Below are positions 16,885 to 26,613 of a stretch of DNA of 64,000 nt, piece after piece; position 1 is the first letter of the stretch, and the number at the start of each line of letters is the position of its first letter. Origin of the DNA: Actinomycetota bacterium (GTDB lineage: Bacteria; Actinomycetota; Actinomycetes; Nanopelagicales; Nanopelagicaceae). The stretch is from contig WLOP01000001.1 in the NCBI GenBank assembly GCA_009699205.1, positions 1 to 64,000 of the forward strand, in the 5' to 3' direction. The translations under genes were made by a program, and so were the position numbers. Under the pieces are notes generated by a model. It saw only the letters and a program-made list of their open reading frames with translations. It searched no databases and was not told the origin of the DNA.

Positions 16885-17493
16885 ATGAAGAATCAATTTT
16901 TCACGATACCCAATGCCCTGACGCTTTTACGTGGGCTCGGGATTCCACTCTTCATCTATTTGGCTCTCTCCAAGCACGCTGATTCGCTAGCCGTAGCGGT
17001 ATTAGCTCTTGCTGGAGCCACGGATTATTTTGATGGGAAATTGGCTAGAGCGTGGAATCAAACGTCACGGTTAGGGGAGATTTTAGACCCTGCAATTGAT
17101 CGTCTCTATATCGCCGCCGTGCTGATCACTCTATATCTGCGTCACGCAATTCCTTTCTGGGTTATTGCTCTGTTAGTTCTCCGTGATCTATTCCTTGGCG
17201 TTTTAACAATATTTCTAGTCCGAGCAGGAGGCTCGCCTCTCACAGTGACATACGCTGGCAAGGCTGCGACCTTCAATTTACTTTACGCTTTCCCGTTTTT
17301 GCTCTTGGCCTTGGGTAGCGGGTGGTTGGCTTCTCTATCCTTTGTTTTAGGTTGGAGTTTTGCGATCTGGGGGATTGCTCTTTATATTGGCACCGGAGTT
17401 CATTACTGGATTACAGGGTGGCGAAATATTGCCGCGGCACATAAGGTTTCATCTTCAGGGTCACAAGGCCATAAAGGGGATTTACATGTCTAG
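16885..17493 (+). CDS. pgsA: CDP-alcohol phosphatidyltransferase, PgsA-like
   Basis: 202 residues, integral membrane, about five to six hydrophobic segments. The catalytic motif D-x2-D-G-x2-A-R-x8-G-x3-D-x3-D appears in ATDYFDGKLARAWNQTS and LGEILDPAIDR. The family joins CDP-diacylglycerol to an alcohol; location upstream of gcvH and garA matches the PgsA2-type gene Rv1822, but the substrate (glycerol phosphate or other) cannot be read off. ATG 16885 is one base after the tRNA-Pro discriminator, so any ribosome site would lie inside the tRNA. It overlaps gcvH by 8 bp. Confidence 0.9.
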   Translation: MKNQFFTIPNALTLLRGLGIPLFIYLALSKHADSLAVAVLALAGATDYFDGKLARAWNQTSRLGEILDPAIDRLYIAAVLITLYLRHAIPFWVIALLVLRDLFLGVLTIFLVRAGGSPLTVTYAGKAATFNLLYAFPFLLLALGSGWLASLSFVLGWSFAIWGIALYIGTGVHYWITGWRNIAAAHKVSSSGSQGHKGDLHV

Positions 17494-17866
17494 CGTTCCA
17501 ACGAATTTGCAATATACCAAGGAACACGAATGGGTTTCGCAAGAAGCTGCTTCAGGTGTAGTTCGTATCGGCATCACTGATTTTGCTCAGAGCGCTTTAG
17601 GGGACATCGTGTATGTGCAACTACCTTCCATCGGGGATGCACTTGTTGCTGGCAAAGTATGTGGCGAAGTTGAATCAACAAAAAGTGTTTCCGAAATCTA
17701 TTCACCGGTTTCTGGAACAGTCCAAGCAATCAATGAGAATCTAATTTCGTCACCAGAAGATTTGAACAGTGATCCTTATGGAAAAGGCTGGATGGTTGAA
17801 ATCTCGCTATCTGGCATGCCTGCCGACCTCTTGAGCGCTGCGGAATACGCTGAACTCACGGCTTGA
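17486..17866 (+). CDS. gcvH: Glycine cleavage system H protein
   Basis: 126 residues, the usual length. It carries the aminomethyl group between P, T and L proteins on a lipoyl-lysine. The lipoylation site is the Lys in GEVESTKSVSEIYSPVSG, and GITDFAQSALGDIVYV is the typical earlier block. The frame is open further upstream, but ATG 17486 has AAAGGGG about 6 nt before it and gives the family N-terminus. gcvP is 2.8 kb downstream; gcvT is not in the window. Confidence 0.97.
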   Translation: MSSVPTNLQYTKEHEWVSQEAASGVVRIGITDFAQSALGDIVYVQLPSIGDALVAGKVCGEVESTKSVSEIYSPVSGTVQAINENLISSPEDLNSDPYGKGWMVEISLSGMPADLLSAAEYAELTA

Positions 17867-17927
17867 TTTTCCCCTTCTAGAACCATAAGGTCAGCCTCAG
17901 GTTGATAGTCAGAGCTAGGGGGTGGGT

Positions 17928-18377
17928 ATGAATGCAGATCGGTCCGATCGCGAACTAACCACCACATTGCACCTAGCGGTCCGAGGGGTCGTTTCAGATT
18001 CCCCTTCTCAAAAGTCACTCGAATCACTTGAATTATTGACCTCGGAAGAGCGCGAAGTAATTGCCAATCTCAATCGCGATGACGCGATGCTTTTGGTTCA
18101 TCGCGGCGCACGCAAAGGATCGAGATTCCTTCTTAATCTCACAGATTCAACAATCGGTAGAGCGCCAGAGAGTGACATATTTCTTGATGATGTAACTGTT
18201 TCGCGGGTGCATGCGAAGATATCTCAGAGTAGTTCTAAGGAATTCACATTGGTGGATTCGGGCAGTTTGAACGGCACGTATGTAAATAATGTATCGATTA
18301 CAAATTTGGTTCTTAGTAATGGTGATGAAGTTCAGATTGGTAAATTTCATATGCTTTTTCTTAGGGGAGAAAAATGA
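17928..18377 (+). CDS. garA: FHA-domain regulator, GarA/OdhI type
   Basis: 149 residues. The N-terminal tail contains RDRELTTTLHL, resembling the Thr-Thr phospho-switch of GarA/OdhI, where PknB/PknG-type kinases phosphorylate threonine. The FHA domain follows: GRAPESDIFLDDVTVSRVHA, LVDSGSLNGTYVNN and NGDEVQIGKFHMLFL. In related bacteria the unphosphorylated protein inhibits 2-oxoglutarate dehydrogenase and controls glutamate metabolism. ATG 17928 has an AGGGGG run just upstream; GTG 17922 is possible. The gene overlaps ftsR by 4 bp. Confidence 0.92.
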   Translation: MNADRSDRELTTTLHLAVRGVVSDSPSQKSLESLELLTSEEREVIANLNRDDAMLLVHRGARKGSRFLLNLTDSTIGRAPESDIFLDDVTVSRVHAKISQSSSKEFTLVDSGSLNGTYVNNVSITNLVLSNGDEVQIGKFHMLFLRGEK

Positions 18378-19087
18378 GCGTTCCAGCCCGTGCGTATTTA
18401 AGTATCGGAGAAGTTCTCAATAAGTTGCGTGGAGATTTCAGCGACATCACGATTTCCAAGATTCGATTTCTTGAGTCCGAAGGCTTGATCGAACCTCAGC
18501 GAACTCCGTCGGGTTATCGCAAATTCACCAATAGCGATCTTGAACGTCTTCGCTATGTACTTCTTGCTCAGCGAGATCAATATTTGCCGCTAAGAGTTAT
18601 TAAAGAGAATTTAGAAGCTTTGGATCGCGGATTGCAACCGGCTCAAGTTGCTGGGGGAGCACCGATGCCGCGCTTGGCAACTGTTGATGGAGAGATTGCT
18701 CCTTCGAGTTTTGGTCAATCAAGTGATTTGCGTTTATCTCGCGAAGAGCTTCTCTCTTCAAGCGGAATTAATGAAGAACAACTTGTAGAGCTTGAAGCTT
18801 ATGGGCTGATAGCTTTGCGCGGTCGTCATTACGACTCGGATGCATTGTCGATAGCTCGTGCAGTTTCGGAGATGGCTGGTTTCGGAATTGAACCGCGCCA
18901 TTTGCGATCATTTAAATCAGCGGCAGATCGCGAAATCGGTTTGATCGAACAGGTAATCACTCCTCTCGTGCGTCAGAAGAGCACTGAAGCCAAAGCTCGT
19001 GCCGAAGAAGTTCAACGCGAGATTGCTTCACTCTCTATTCGTTTGCATGCCGCTTTAGTTCGCGGTGGGTTACATCGACTTCGATAA
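18374..19087 (+). CDS. ftsR: MerR-family regulator, FtsR type
   Basis: 237 residues. The N-terminal winged helix is of MerR type: SIGEVLNKLRGDFSDITISK, IRFLESEGLIEPQRTPSGYR and KFTNSDLERLRYVLLAQRD. It matches Rv1828 and C. glutamicum FtsR, reported as an activator of ftsZ. No metal-binding cysteine pair is present, so it is not a metal sensor. The gene is coupled to garA (ATGA). Confidence 0.92.
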   Translation: MSVPARAYLSIGEVLNKLRGDFSDITISKIRFLESEGLIEPQRTPSGYRKFTNSDLERLRYVLLAQRDQYLPLRVIKENLEALDRGLQPAQVAGGAPMPRLATVDGEIAPSSFGQSSDLRLSREELLSSSGINEEQLVELEAYGLIALRGRHYDSDALSIARAVSEMAGFGIEPRHLRSFKSAADREIGLIEQVITPLVRQKSTEAKARAEEVQREIASLSIRLHAALVRGGLHRLR

Positions 19088-19091
19088 GGAG

Positions 19092-19580
19092 ATGATTCCT
19101 TTAGAAGTTGTCGGTGTTCGCATCGAGATGCCTTCGAATCAACCGATTGTGTTATTGAAAGAACGAGAAGGTTCGAGATATTTAGCTATCTGGGTTGGCT
19201 CATCCGAAGCAACTGCGATTGCTTTTGCGCAACAAGGAATATCACCGGCCAGGCCATTGACACATGATTTGATAGGGGAAGTGGTTGCTTCGTTGGAAGC
19301 TACCGTGAGTTCAGTGCAAATTGTCGAGATACGAGATGGAATTTTCTATTCTGATGTGGTCTTGACGAAGAAATCCGGAGTTACGGTTTCTATCTCAGCG
19401 AGGCCATCTGATGCTATTGCACTCGCACTGCGCACCAAGGCAGAGATATCTGCTTCCCCAGAATTACTGGATGAGGTCGGTATTTCTATCCCTGAGCAAG
19501 AAGGTGAATCGGCAGAAACCGAAGTAGAGCGTTTTAGAGAGTTTCTCGACCAGATTAACCCTGAGGATTTCCAAGGGTAG
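19092..19580 (+). CDS. Bifunctional nuclease (BFN) family protein
   Basis: 162 residues from ATG 19092 (LEVVGVRIEMPSNQPIVLL), the family N-terminus. AAGGAG is directly against this ATG, an unusually tight spacing; a GTG at 19065, inside ftsR, is an alternative and would add nine residues. Conserved blocks are LAIWVGSSEATAIAFAQQG and SARPSDAIALALRT. Related plant and mycobacterial proteins (Rv1829) have been called nucleases, but the biochemical role in bacteria is uncertain. Neighbours are the same in M. tuberculosis. Confidence 0.88.
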   Translation: MIPLEVVGVRIEMPSNQPIVLLKEREGSRYLAIWVGSSEATAIAFAQQGISPARPLTHDLIGEVVASLEATVSSVQIVEIRDGIFYSDVVLTKKSGVTVSISARPSDAIALALRTKAEISASPELLDEVGISIPEQEGESAETEVERFREFLDQINPEDFQG

Positions 19581-19620
19581 ATTCTTTACCCAACCCATAG
19601 ACGCTTGACTCGTGGATAGG

Positions 19621-19632
19621 TAGCGTTTACCC
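19621..19632 (+). promoter_or_regulatory. -10 element, leaderless start of membrane protein gene
   Basis: TAGCGT at 19621-19626 ends exactly 6 nt before ATG 19633; no ribosome site precedes the gene. Confidence 0.5.
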
Positions 19633-20025
19633 ATGTTGGTCCAACGAGTTGCGCTCATCCTTCGTATTGCAGCTTTAACATTTTTTCTCGTTGGGGTACT
19701 TCTTATAGTCCGGGTCGATGTGATTACTACCGCCTTCGGTTTCAGTTCCAAATCGCTGACCTCGGAATTACGGTGGACGCTCCATTTACTCGGAGCAATT
19801 CTTCTCATTCCGGCGCTTTTAGCTCCTTTGGTCGCCGCTTTTGCAGGAGAGAGGGGATTGCGCCAAGCGGCCGCAGGTATGGCTTTTCTTTCATTGGCTC
19901 TGGGCGCTTTTCTCCTCCTCGCTCCAGGTGGATATGGAGTGGGAAAATTTGCTGTGGCAGGGATCGCCTTTGCATTCTCTGGCGCCTACTTCTTTGCGCT
20001 CAAAGGCAGGCGCCGTAACCGTTAA
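19633..20025 (+). CDS. Small four-helix membrane protein of unknown function
   Basis: 130 residues with four hydrophobic segments: about 8-27 (ALILRIAALTFFLVGVLLIV), 48-70, 82-100 and 105-122, and a basic C-terminal end (KGRRRNR). No signature motif is recognised. It sits between two conserved genes of the garA cluster that are usually closer, so it may be a lineage-specific insertion, and it appears to have its own leaderless promoter. No function is proposed. Confidence 0.7.
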   Translation: MLVQRVALILRIAALTFFLVGVLLIVRVDVITTAFGFSSKSLTSELRWTLHLLGAILLIPALLAPLVAAFAGERGLRQAAAGMAFLSLALGAFLLLAPGGYGVGKFAVAGIAFAFSGAYFFALKGRRRNR

Positions 20026-20119
20026 CCTCTACTTGAGGTTTCAATCGTGTCGGTCATTGATAAACAGATAGGTGGCTCGTACCCTTACTCTACCTTCCCC
20101 CCAGAATCGAGCCCCCGTC

Positions 20120-20620
20120 ATGGATACAGAGAACTCTGAAATTGGTTACCGCGGAGCCACCGCGTGCTCTGCTGCTGGAATTACCTATCGTCAATTGGAT
20201 TACTGGGCACGTACTGGTTTGGTTGAACCAAGTATCCGCAATGCGATGGGATCGGGTTCTGCTCGACTTTACGGTTTTCGCGACATTCTCGTTTTGAAGG
20301 TTGTAAAGCGGTTGCTCGATGCTGGGGTTTCGCTACAAAATATCCGCATCGCAGTGACGCATTTACGCGATCGGGGAGTGGTCGAACTGGAACGCATGAC
20401 TCTCATGAGCGACGGAGCCTCAATTTATGAATGTTCTAGTCCAGATGAAATCATCGATTTACTTGCCGGAGGGCAAGGGGTATTTGGTATCGCCATTGGC
20501 AAAGTGTGGAGTGAAGTTGAAGGCTCATTAGCGACTTTGCAAGGTGAGTTCAATGGTGAAGTTCAAAGTGGCGAAGGTAACGATGAACTCTCTGAACGTC
20601 GTAAGCGTAAAGGCGCTTAA
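20120..20620 (+). CDS. MerR-family transcriptional regulator (Rv1830-like)
   Basis: 166 residues from ATG 20120; GTG 20072 in the same frame would add 16 residues, and neither start has a clear ribosome site. The sequence YRGATACSAAGITYRQLDYW is the MerR helix-turn-helix, followed by ARTGLVEPSI, LYGFRDILVLKVVKRLLDAG and the ligand-free C-terminal part ending in basic residues. The IYECSSPDEIIDLLAGGQGV block is typical of Rv1830 homologues. Target genes are unknown; position just upstream of gcvP is conserved. Confidence 0.88.
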   Translation: MDTENSEIGYRGATACSAAGITYRQLDYWARTGLVEPSIRNAMGSGSARLYGFRDILVLKVVKRLLDAGVSLQNIRIAVTHLRDRGVVELERMTLMSDGASIYECSSPDEIIDLLAGGQGVFGIAIGKVWSEVEGSLATLQGEFNGEVQSGEGNDELSERRKRKGA

Positions 20621-20696
20621 ATAGCTTTATCCTCATTCTTGCCTGGGTAGATGTAGGTTATAGCTCAAGGTGTCCGCACGATGGGAATGGGGAGTA

Positions 20697-23570
20697 ATGA
20701 CTGCTTCAAAGAAGCCTTTCGATTCTTTTGAGAAGCGGCATATCGGTCCAACCAACTCTGATGAAGATGCGATGCTCTCTGCACTTGGGTATTCATCGAT
20801 GCAAGAGTTTATCTCGAAAGTGCTACCTGCAAATATCGCCTTAGCTAAGAAGATTGATCAAATTCTTCCAGGAGCACTGTCAGAGCCTGAAGTGATAGAA
20901 CAACTGCATCTCTTGGCGGATAAAAATTCAATCTATAGATCTTTTATTGGTACTGGTTACTACGGCACTTTTACGCCTCCAGTTATATTACGCAATGTTT
21001 TAGAAAATCCAGCTTGGTATACCGCTTACACCCCGTATCAGCCAGAAATTTCCCAGGGTCGTTTAGAAGCTCTTTTTGCTTTTCAAAGTGCTGTTTGTGA
21101 CTTAACAGGTTTACCTATAGCGAATGCTTCTATGTTGGATGAGGCCACCGCTGCTGCCGAAGCTATGACATTGGCCCGTCGCATATATAAAGGCAACGAC
21201 GAAGCTATTTTTGCTCTTGATTCGAATCTGCATCCACAGACTATTGCTGTGGTGGCAACGCGAGCAAAGCCGCTTGGTATCGCAATCAAGATATTCGATG
21301 CTTCTGATATCTCGAAACTGCCAACTGAAGAACTCTTTGGAGTTCTCGTTCAATATCCAAACACATATGGCGAGATTATTGATTATCGGCCTTTAGCTTC
21401 GGCAGTTCATAATCGCGGTGCGCTTCTCATCGCAGCAACAGATTTGTTAGCACTCACTTTAATAACTCCACCTGGAGAGTGGGGAGCTGACGTTGCGGTG
21501 GGAAGTGCGCAACGTTTTGGAGTACCGATGGGCTTTGGCGGTCCTCACGCAGGGTTTATGTCTGTACGTTCTGGATTGGAGCGCGCAATGCCCGGGCGAT
21601 TAATTGGACAGAGTATTGATAGTGACGGCAACCCCGGATTTAGATTAGCGCTGCAAACGCGTGAACAACATATTCGTCGTGATAAGGCGACAAGTAATAT
21701 TTGCACCGCCCAAGTTCTTCTAGCAGTAATGAGCGCTTTCTACGCAATGTGGCATGGACCCCAAGGTTTGCGAAATATCGCAAATGCGATCAACCAGCAC
21801 ACAAATGATTTAGTTGCAGCACTTCGCAGTGCTGGTTATCTTATCGATAATGAATTCTTTTTCGATACATTTGTTGTCAACGTTAAGGATGCCAAAGAGA
21901 TACATCGCAAGGCAAATGCAATCGGGATTAACCTTCGTTTTATCGATCAAATAAAAGTTGGCGTTTCACTAGATGAAACAACGAATGCGCAAACTTTGCG
22001 CGATCTTTGCGGAGTATTTGATGTTACTTCTACGGAGGAAGTTACTAGTAATCTCAATCAATTCTTGCGTACAACAGATTATTTGACGCACCCAATTTTC
22101 AACACTAATCATTCGGAAACTGCAATGATGCGTTATTTGCGCAATCTCTCTGATAGAGATCTCGCGCTCGATCGATCCATGATTCCTTTAGGTTCGTGCA
22201 CGATGAAACTCAACGCAGTCACTGAAATGGAAGCTGTCACTTGGCCTGAATTCTCTTCGTTGCATCCTTTCGCTCCAAAGGAACAGAGCCAGGGGAGTCG
22301 CCAATTAGTCGCAGAACTTTCCGAATGGTTGATAGCGATTACTGGTTATGACGCGGTTTCCTTGCAACCTAATGCAGGCAGCCAAGGCGAGTTTGCAGGG
22401 TTGCTGGCTATCCGGAATTACCATGATTCACGAGGAGATGTGGCGCGCAATGTCTGTTTGATTCCTTCAAGTGCCCACGGGACTAACGCGGCAAGCGCTG
22501 TAATGGCCGGTATGAAAGTGGTCGTCGTTGAATGTGACGACCGTGGCAATGTGAGTCTTTCTGACCTCAAAGAGAAAATTGTTAAGTACTCACAAAACCT
22601 CGCGGCTCTTATGGTCACATATCCATCGACCCATGGGGTATTTGAATCAGCAATTAGCGATATTTGCGCCATGATTCATGATGCTGGTGGTCAGGTATAC
22701 GTTGATGGCGCAAACCTCAATGCATTGGTGGGATTGGCGGCTCCCGGAAAGTTTGGAGCCGATGTTTCTCACTTAAATTTACATAAAACTTTCTGTATTC
22801 CTCATGGTGGCGGGGGACCAGGTGTTGGTCCAGTGGTTTGCAAATCACATTTAGCGCCTTTTTTACCGAACCATCCATTAGATGAAAGCGCTGGTCCTGC
22901 TTCAGGACCTGGTCCGATTAGCGCTGCGCCTTTTGGATCGGCAAGCATCCTGCCTATTTCATGGGCATACATTCGATTAATGGGTGGCGCAGGTTTAACT
23001 CATGCAACGGAAGTAGCAATTTTATCTGCGAATTTCATCGCTCACCGCTTAAACCAATATTTCCCGGTTCTCTATACGGGGGAGACGGGTTTAGTAGCTC
23101 ATGAATGCATTCTCGATTTGCGCGAAATCACCAAAGAAACGGGCGTTACTGTCGATGATGTCGCTAAACGTTTAATGGATTACGGTTTCCATGCGCCCAC
23201 AATGAGTTTTCCAGTACCGGGTACCTTGATGGTGGAGCCAACCGAGAGTGAAGATCGTCTGGAAATTGAACGATTTATCAACGCGATGATTGCGATCTAC
23301 GATGAAATCCAGGAGATAGCCCAGGGTAAATATCCTCTTGAAAATTCTCCTTTACGCCGAGCCCCACATACCGCCGAACAGATAGTTTCAGACGGCTGGG
23401 AGCGTCCATACACACGCTCAATCGCCGCTTTCCCTATGGGAACTAACTCGGGTCAATTAATGGGGCGTAAAGGCAAATACTGGCCAACGGTGGGGCGGAT
23501 AGATGGAGCCCACGGGGATAGGAACCTCATCTGCGCTTGTCCTTCTATTTCAGAGTACGAAACTACTTAA
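20697..23570 (+). CDS. gcvP: Glycine dehydrogenase (decarboxylating), P protein
   Basis: 957 residues, the single-chain form containing both halves that some bacteria split. It decarboxylates glycine with PLP and transfers the aminomethyl group to GcvH. The PLP lysine lies in [18 protein letters not shown]; the N-terminal half has [15 protein letters not shown] and the C-terminal half [19 protein letters not shown] 20697 follows GGGGAG at 5 nt. No glycine riboswitch was seen upstream. The stop overlaps the end of the opposite-strand ppm1 by 8 bp. Confidence 0.97.
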   Translation: MTASKKPFDSFEKRHIGPTNSDEDAMLSALGYSSMQEFISKVLPANIALAKKIDQILPGALSEPEVIEQLHLLADKNSIYRSFIGTGYYGTFTPPVILRNVLENPAWYTAYTPYQPEISQGRLEALFAFQSAVCDLTGLPIANASMLDEATAAAEAMTLARRIYKGNDEAIFALDSNLHPQTIAVVATRAKPLGIAIKIFDASDISKLPTEELFGVLVQYPNTYGEIIDYRPLASAVHNRGALLIAATDLLALTLITPPGEWGADVAVGSAQRFGVPMGFGGPHAGFMSVRSGLERAMPGRLIGQSIDSDGNPGFRLALQTREQHIRRDKATSNICTAQVLLAVMSAFYAMWHGPQGLRNIANAINQHTNDLVAALRSAGYLIDNEFFFDTFVVNVKDAKEIHRKANAIGINLRFIDQIKVGVSLDETTNAQTLRDLCGVFDVTSTEEVTSNLNQFLRTTDYLTHPIFNTNHSETAMMRYLRNLSDRDLALDRSMIPLGSCTMKLNAVTEMEAVTWPEFSSLHPFAPKEQSQGSRQLVAELSEWLIAITGYDAVSLQPNAGSQGEFAGLLAIRNYHDSRGDVARNVCLIPSSAHGTNAASAVMAGMKVVVVECDDRGNVSLSDLKEKIVKYSQNLAALMVTYPSTHGVFESAISDICAMIHDAGGQVYVDGANLNALVGLAAPGKFGADVSHLNLHKTFCIPHGGGGPGVGPVVCKSHLAPFLPNHPLDESAGPASGPGPISAAPFGSASILPISWAYIRLMGGAGLTHATEVAILSANFIAHRLNQYFPVLYTGETGLVAHECILDLREITKETGVTVDDVAKRLMDYGFHAPTMSFPVPGTLMVEPTESEDRLEIERFINAMIAIYDEIQEIAQGKYPLENSPLRRAPHTAEQIVSDGWERPYTRSIAAFPMGTNSGQLMGRKGKYWPTVGRIDGAHGDRNLICACPSISEYETT

Positions 23571-24294
23571 CATAATGTAACTTATCGGCGTTATATCCTG
23601 CACGGCCACGTAGGGCCCACCGGGTAATTACCACGATCGCTTCGATAACGATGCTTCTATTCATTTTCGAAACGCCGGTTTCTCGTTCAATAAAGGTGAT
23701 GGGAACTTGCACAATGGATGTTGTTAACGTTGAAATTGCTCGGACCATTTCTACTTGGAAAACATAACCTTCTGATGTGATGGCGTTGAAATTCAATTTT
23801 CGCAACATCTCTAATGAATAAACTCTAAAACCACCAGTAAGGTCATCAAAAGGTAATCTCAGAGCCAGCTGCGCATACTTGGTTCCGGCACGTGAAAGTA
23901 GCTGACGATAGATTGGCCAATTAACGGTTGAACCGCCTTCCATCCATCGTGTTCCAAGAACCAAATCTCCAGGGGAATTCAACATTCGGGCGAGATCGAC
24001 GCTTCGATGTGAGCCATCACCATCCATGCTCACTATATGGGTGAAATTCAGCCCGGAATCTAATGCCCATTGAAATCCTGCCCTGTAGGCACTTCCTAAT
24101 CCAGATTTTGATTCTCGCAAGAGTAAATGGATACGCGGCGAATTAAGAGATAGGACTCTCATAGCTGTTGAGTCCGGGGAATTATCATCAACAACGAGCA
24201 CATCTGCGCAAATATTCTGCTCTATCAAGGAGGTAATAATATCGACAATTGAATCTGCTTCATTATATGTGGGAATGATTACTAATGTTTTCAT
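23563..24294 (-). CDS. ppm1: Polyprenol-phosphate mannosyltransferase (dolichol-P-mannose synthase type)
   Basis: 243 residues, a GT2 enzyme. Visible are [26 protein letters not shown] and the metal-binding SMDGDGSH. It is expected to move mannose from GDP-mannose to polyprenyl phosphate at the inner membrane face, feeding lipoglycans and protein mannosylation. There is no C-terminal membrane domain. It follows lnt with 1 bp between, and in M. tuberculosis the two are one polypeptide (Rv2051c), so they likely work together at the membrane. The sugar is inferred from family. Confidence 0.88.
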   Translation of the reverse strand: MKTLVIIPTYNEADSIVDIITSLIEQNICADVLVVDDNSPDSTAMRVLSLNSPRIHLLLRESKSGLGSAYRAGFQWALDSGLNFTHIVSMDGDGSHRSVDLARMLNSPGDLVLGTRWMEGGSTVNWPIYRQLLSRAGTKYAQLALRLPFDDLTGGFRVYSLEMLRKLNFNAITSEGYVFQVEMVRAISTLTTSIVQVPITFIERETGVSKMNRSIVIEAIVVITRWALRGRAGYNADKLHYVK

Positions 24295-24295
24295 A

Positions 24296-25720
24296 TCAAC
24301 TGATCAACAATCTTTTACGGATGCGAAGAAACAAAGGTAAAAGAATGAGAAATATTTCGATATATGCGCCGTAGTTATCAGAAAAAGATTTGCCTGCATG
24401 TAGCGCTAAAGTTGATTCTATAGTTGCAACACTATTAAGGTTCGTTTCTTGAGAAACCATCCCTTGTTTATTGATAAAGGCGCTCATTCCAGAAGTCGAA
24501 ACACTGGCAATGTTACGTTGATGTTCGATAGCCCTTATCTGCGTGATTTGCATCTGTTGGGCCGATTCAGCGGAAAGTCCGAAAGTAGCGCTATTAGTCT
24601 GCACAAAGAGAAGGTTACTGCCGCTAGTGATTTCTCGTCCCAAGGTGTCATCCAGCAATTCAAAGCAGATGATGGAGCCTATTTTGGCCCTTCCGACGCG
24701 ATGAAGTAGGGGGTCCTCCCCCGGGATGAAATCAATTACATCGGTGGCGTAAGGTGAAATTCTTTGCGCTAAAGATCGCCAGGGCATGTATTCGCCAAAC
24801 GGAGTTAAATGTCGCTTCACATAGCGTGTATCCGCGCCATGATGAGGAAGCCAGAGAATTGATTCGTTGCGTAAGCCCAAAGACCCTTGAGTAACCGCAC
24901 CGATGATGATCGGGATGTTGAATTCATCAACTAGATCTGTTAAATCTTGATTCACTTTACTGAAAAGAAATGGGTCAACGTCAACGCTGTTTTCAGGCCA
25001 GAGAATCAAATCTGGTTTGCCTTCATGGGTGTGAAGATATTTCTTAGTAGCGTTTAAGTGATTGTAGAAAACTGATGTCGCACGAGCGTTGAAATCCATT
25101 CCTAGCTCCGGGACTCCCCCCTGTACCGCAAGTATTCGCACAGATTCTCCGGAAATGCTCGTTAAGGTAAATGAACTAGCGACTGTGGCAAGAGTTATTG
25201 TTATACCTACGGTAAATGCTTTCAAGAATTGCTTCCTCCCAAGCAAAACCAAGCAGACCCCTACAAGGCAAGAAGTGAATGTTAGAAGGGGCGCTCCTCC
25301 CATCGCAGCTAAAGGCGCATAAGGGGCTTGCGCTTGGCTAAATGCCACTCTCCCCCAGCCAAAACCACCAAAGGGAAATCGCGTGCGCAACGCTTCTATC
25401 AAAACCCACATTGATAGAAAAGTGAGAAGCGAATTCTTCTTTTGAGTGTTAACAAAAGCAATGGGTAGCAAGAGGAGGCATTGCAGCAAAACAAGCAATA
25501 TCCAAGGGGCCGAGCCAACGTAGCTACTCGTCCAATGTAATAATGGTGCGAAGAACGAAATGGCGAAGGCGATTGTGCGGGCCATCCGAATACGAAGTGA
25601 ATCAGATTCTAAAGTTTTGATGAAGAGAGCTATAGCAACTGGAGCGAGATACCAGAGTGTGAATGGAGCAAAGGATGAAAAAAGCAAAAATCCACTGATA
25701 GGGGCGAGAAGATTTACCAC
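24296..25720 (-). CDS. lnt: Apolipoprotein N-acyltransferase
   Basis: 474 residues. Several membrane helices fill the first 200 residues, followed by a nitrilase-fold domain. The Glu-Lys-Cys triad is visible: Glu in LILWPENSVD, Lys in VKRHLTPFGEYMPW and Cys in GSIICFELLDD. It adds the third acyl chain to the N-terminal cysteine of lipoproteins. GTG 25720 overlaps the stop of the upstream exonuclease gene. Retention of triacylation in a compact genome suggests lipoproteins matter here. Confidence 0.93.
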   Translation of the reverse strand: MVNLLAPISGFLLFSSFAPFTLWYLAPVAIALFIKTLESDSLRIRMARTIAFAISFFAPLLHWTSSYVGSAPWILLVLLQCLLLLPIAFVNTQKKNSLLTFLSMWVLIEALRTRFPFGGFGWGRVAFSQAQAPYAPLAAMGGAPLLTFTSCLVGVCLVLLGRKQFLKAFTVGITITLATVASSFTLTSISGESVRILAVQGGVPELGMDFNARATSVFYNHLNATKKYLHTHEGKPDLILWPENSVDVDPFLFSKVNQDLTDLVDEFNIPIIIGAVTQGSLGLRNESILWLPHHGADTRYVKRHLTPFGEYMPWRSLAQRISPYATDVIDFIPGEDPLLHRVGRAKIGSIICFELLDDTLGREITSGSNLLFVQTNSATFGLSAESAQQMQITQIRAIEHQRNIASVSTSGMSAFINKQGMVSQETNLNSVATIESTLALHAGKSFSDNYGAYIEIFLILLPLFLRIRKRLLIS

Positions 25721-26613
25721 TTCAGGGCCGCAACAAGTCGATCAATACTTGCGCCTAACCCAAAATCTTTCTGCATTTGATAGATAGAAGAAATATCTAC
25801 TGGTTTTTGTGGAATTGCGAGCGAAACTTGAGGCAGTGCTACATCTCGTGCACACCGAACCAGAGTTGGCGCAATCGCTAGATACTCTTTTCCTTCGATA
25901 ATCTTCTTTGCTAGGTTCGCAGAAAGAACGGGATGAGAGTTTTCTGCGGCTGCAATAATATCGGCGACATTAGCAAAATTGTTGGCAATGAGCGCAGCTC
26001 CCTTTTCGCCAATTCCACGAACTCCGGGTAAACCGTCAGATGGATCTCCCCTGAACATTGCAAATAGGTCATAACGATCTCCTGGAATTTGATACCGATT
26101 AGCCACCCATGATTCATCAACTAAATCATGTTGAGATAATCCCTTAGCCAGATAAACCACTTTAATATCCCGTTTATCATCAACCATCTGGAATAGATCG
26201 CGATCTCCAGTAACAATTCGGACCGAGCCTCGCTCTTGCACGGCAAAAGAAGCCATGACATCGTCGGCTTCGTAATCATCGACACCGATCACCGTGATAC
26301 CAAATGCATCTAATACGTCGAGCAAAATCGGAATCTGGGGCGCCAATGTATCTGGCTCATCCTCTTCTCCCTCTTCATCTACTCGGTTCGCTTTATATTC
26401 AGGGAAAAGTTCAACTCTCCAAGTTGGGCGCCAGTCACCTTCTATGCATGCCACCAATCGGTTGGGGCGATATTGATTTATAAGCTTGGCAGTCATATCT
26501 AAATACCCACGTATCGCATTCACGGGCGTACCATCAGGGGCAAGCATGGTGTCTGGCATGCCGTAGTAAGCGCGATACCAGAGTGATGCGCTATCCAGCA
26601 ACATCAGAGTCAT
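25714..26613 (-). CDS. 5'-3' exonuclease (FEN/PolA N-domain type)
   Basis: 299 residues. A stand-alone flap endonuclease-like protein: LLDSASLWYRAYYG at the N-terminus, metal-binding acids in DDYEADDVMASFA and TGDRDLFQMV, and the helix-3-turn-helix GDPSDGLPGVRGIGEKGAAL. It should remove RNA primers or 5' flaps, alongside or in place of the DNA polymerase I domain. It overlaps helY (ATGA) as in M. tuberculosis, where Rv2090 and helY are close. Confidence 0.92.
   Translation of the reverse strand: MTLMLLDSASLWYRAYYGMPDTMLAPDGTPVNAIRGYLDMTAKLINQYRPNRLVACIEGDWRPTWRVELFPEYKANRVDEEGEEDEPDTLAPQIPILLDVLDAFGITVIGVDDYEADDVMASFAVQERGSVRIVTGDRDLFQMVDDKRDIKVVYLAKGLSQHDLVDESWVANRYQIPGDRYDLFAMFRGDPSDGLPGVRGIGEKGAALIANNFANVADIIAAAENSHPVLSANLAKKIIEGKEYLAIAPTLVRCARDVALPQVSLAIPQKPVDISSIYQMQKDFGLGASIDRLVAALKW

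Noticed and set aside
19575-19597. GGGTA...TACCC hairpin after the BFN gene as a terminator
   Set aside because: Stem of only 5-6 bp with no T-tract.
20621-20696. Glycine riboswitch before gcvP
   Set aside because: The 76-bp gap lacks the tandem aptamer structure and conserved bases.
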